Source: Betaproteobacteria bacterium
Lineage (GTDB): Bacteria; Pseudomonadota; Gammaproteobacteria; Burkholderiales; SG8-39
Reading direction: 5' to 3'
NCBI GenBank assembly: GCA_009693345.1
Contig: SHXL01000170.1
Span: 1 to 5,839, forward strand
DNA length: 5,839 nucleotides
In this document: positions 5,065 to 5,839 of the stretch, one piece after another
Layout of the letters: every line of letters begins with the position of its first letter
How positions within the stretch are numbered: position 1 is the stretch's first letter
Notes under the pieces: generated by a model
Seen by the model: only the letters and a program-made list of their open reading frames with translations
Told to the model about the DNA's origin: nothing
Database searches by the model: none
Program-made: the position numbers and the translations under genes

Positions 5065-5839
5065 TTATTTTATGAGCGTTTTTATTGTTGGTTGTTTGCG
5101 AGATTTTCCTTTAACTGTTTTGCTGGAGGCCTTGCTCCGGGCCACCGTGGCCCTGGTTTGGATGGCCAGCATCTGGCCGGCGGTGAGGCGCCCGATCTTG
5201 TTCCAGCGGCGCAGGTCGTCGACGCTGACCCGATAGCGGGCGGCGATTCCGGGCAGGGTCTCTCCCGCCTTGACGGTATGGGTAAAGCGGCGCGGGCCTG
5301 GCAGCGCGATCGGCGGGGCGTACATGATCGGCAGCCGTCCCAGGTCACGCGCGCCGCCGGAGGTGCCTGTCGGTACCACCATCACCGCGGGCATCGCGCG
5401 CGCCCGCGGGGTGATGCCGTTGATCTCCTTCAGCTGCGCCAGGCCGACGCCGAATTTCTTCGCGATCGCGTCCAGGGTGTCGCCCTTCTTCGGCTGGTAG
5501 GTCTGCCACGACACCATGGATTTGTCGTCGTATTTGATGAGGTTCTCGTGGAAGATCTCGACCCGGTCGGCGGGCAGCACGATGCGCGGGGTGAGTTCGG
5601 CGCGGATCATCGGGCGGCTGAAGCCGGGATTGAGCGCGATGAATTCCTCCACCGGCATCTCGGCCAGCTTGGCGGCGAGCCGGACATCGATATCGCGCGT
5701 CCTGGCGATGGAGGTGAAATAGATCTGGTTCGGGATCGGATCGAGCTCGATGCCGAAGGCCGCGGGGTTGTCGATGATGTTCTTCAGCGCCTGCAGCTTG
5801 GGGACATACTGGCGGGTCTCCAGCGGCATGGTGAGGCTC
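5065..5839 (-). CDS. mltD: Membrane-bound lytic murein transglycosylase D, C-terminal part (5' end outside window)
   Basis: MltD cleaves the MurNAc-GlcNAc bond of peptidoglycan and leaves 1,6-anhydro-muropeptides; it acts in the periplasm, attached to the outer membrane. Only the last 257 residues are here. The frame is open through the right edge, so the internal ATG at 5829 is not the start, and the catalytic SLT domain lies beyond the window. Counting from that Met, MPLETRQYVPKLQALKN is the conserved segment that ends the catalytic domain in MltD (PRETRxYVPKL). Residues 35-95 form the usual degenerate linker (LAEMPVEEFIALNPGF). LysM 1 covers about 107-152 (YQPKKGDTLDAIAKKFGV...QLKEINGI) and LysM 2 about 182-225 (HTVKAGETLPGIAARYRVS...LRRWN). 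Both should bind peptidoglycan glycan chains. The last 26 residues are very basic (ARSKASSKTVKGKSRKQPTI) and are encoded by AT-rich DNA. In E. coli the neighbour of mltD is gloB, so gloB may lie to the right. Confidence 0.92.
   Translation of the reverse strand, partial: SLTMPLETRQYVPKLQALKNIIDNPAAFGIELDPIPNQIYFTSIARTRDIDVRLAAKLAEMPVEEFIALNPGFSRPMIRAELTPRIVLPADRVEIFHENLIKYDDKSMVSWQTYQPKKGDTLDAIAKKFGVGLAQLKEINGITPRARAMPAVMVVPTGTSGGARDLGRLPIMYAPPIALPGPRRFTHTVKAGETLPGIAARYRVSVDDLRRWNKIGRLTAGQMLAIQTRATVARSKASSKTVKGKSRKQPTIKTLIK
5155..5286 (-). other. LysM domain 2 of MltD
   Basis: This is a textbook LysM: HTVKAGETLPGIAARYRVS, then VDDLRRWNKI and the closing QMLAIQ. It is separated from LysM 1 by a Pro/Gly/Arg-rich linker of about 30 residues. 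Confidence 0.85.
5374..5511 (-). other. LysM domain 1 of MltD
   Basis: The segment reads as a LysM fold: a Y-x-P-K-K-G-D-T-L opening, a helix AIAKKFGV, a second helix AQLKEINGI and a closing MVVP strand. The first LysM of the pair is less canonical than the second because it opens with TYQPKKGDT rather than the common HxVxxGDT. Confidence 0.8.

Overview
The window is a GC-rich chromosomal segment, by eye in the low-to-mid 60s percent G+C, from a Gram-negative bacterium. The Gram-negative call rests on a LysM-bearing lytic transglycosylase of the MltD type and an exported periplasmic-type protein. The style of the proteins and the gene mix suggest a betaproteobacterium (Rhodocyclales/Nitrosomonadales-like), but that is inference and no marker gene here settles it. 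There are no RNA genes, insertion sequences, CRISPR arrays or phage genes, and no gene-free stretch longer than about 90 bases.

Left part (1-4450, plus strand): a tightly packed ABC importer operon of the peptide/nickel (Opp/Dpp/Yej/Gsi) class. It encodes an OppB/DppB-type permease (66-1046), an unusually long OppC/DppC-type permease (1059-2405) and one fused double ATPase equal to OppD+OppF (2402-4450). Spacings are 12 nt and then a 4-nt GTGA overlap, so the three are almost certainly co-transcribed and translationally coupled. A short open frame ending 4 nt before the first permease may be the tail of an upstream gene. The substrate-binding protein, if it belongs to this operon, must lie upstream of the window. 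Together the genes would build a complete inner-membrane translocator: two membrane subunits with EAA coupling loops and two competent nucleotide-binding domains, each followed by a four-cysteine C-terminal motif.

Right part (4414-5839, minus strand): a small secreted protein of unknown function (186 aa) whose 3' end overlaps the end of the ATPase gene tail-to-tail by 37 nt, then an AT-rich 90-nt gap, then the C-terminal 257 residues of MltD, which runs off the right edge.

Points most worth a second look are the roughly 170-residue N-terminal extension of the second permease (two extra membrane helices around an approximately 85-residue periplasmic segment), the AT-rich rare-codon patch exactly at the junction of that extension with the classic permease core, the exported unknown protein, and the possibility that the transporter handles peptidoglycan-derived peptides, given its murein-hydrolase neighbour. 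I see nothing that clearly constitutes a wholly new system; the transporter is an architectural variant of a known class.
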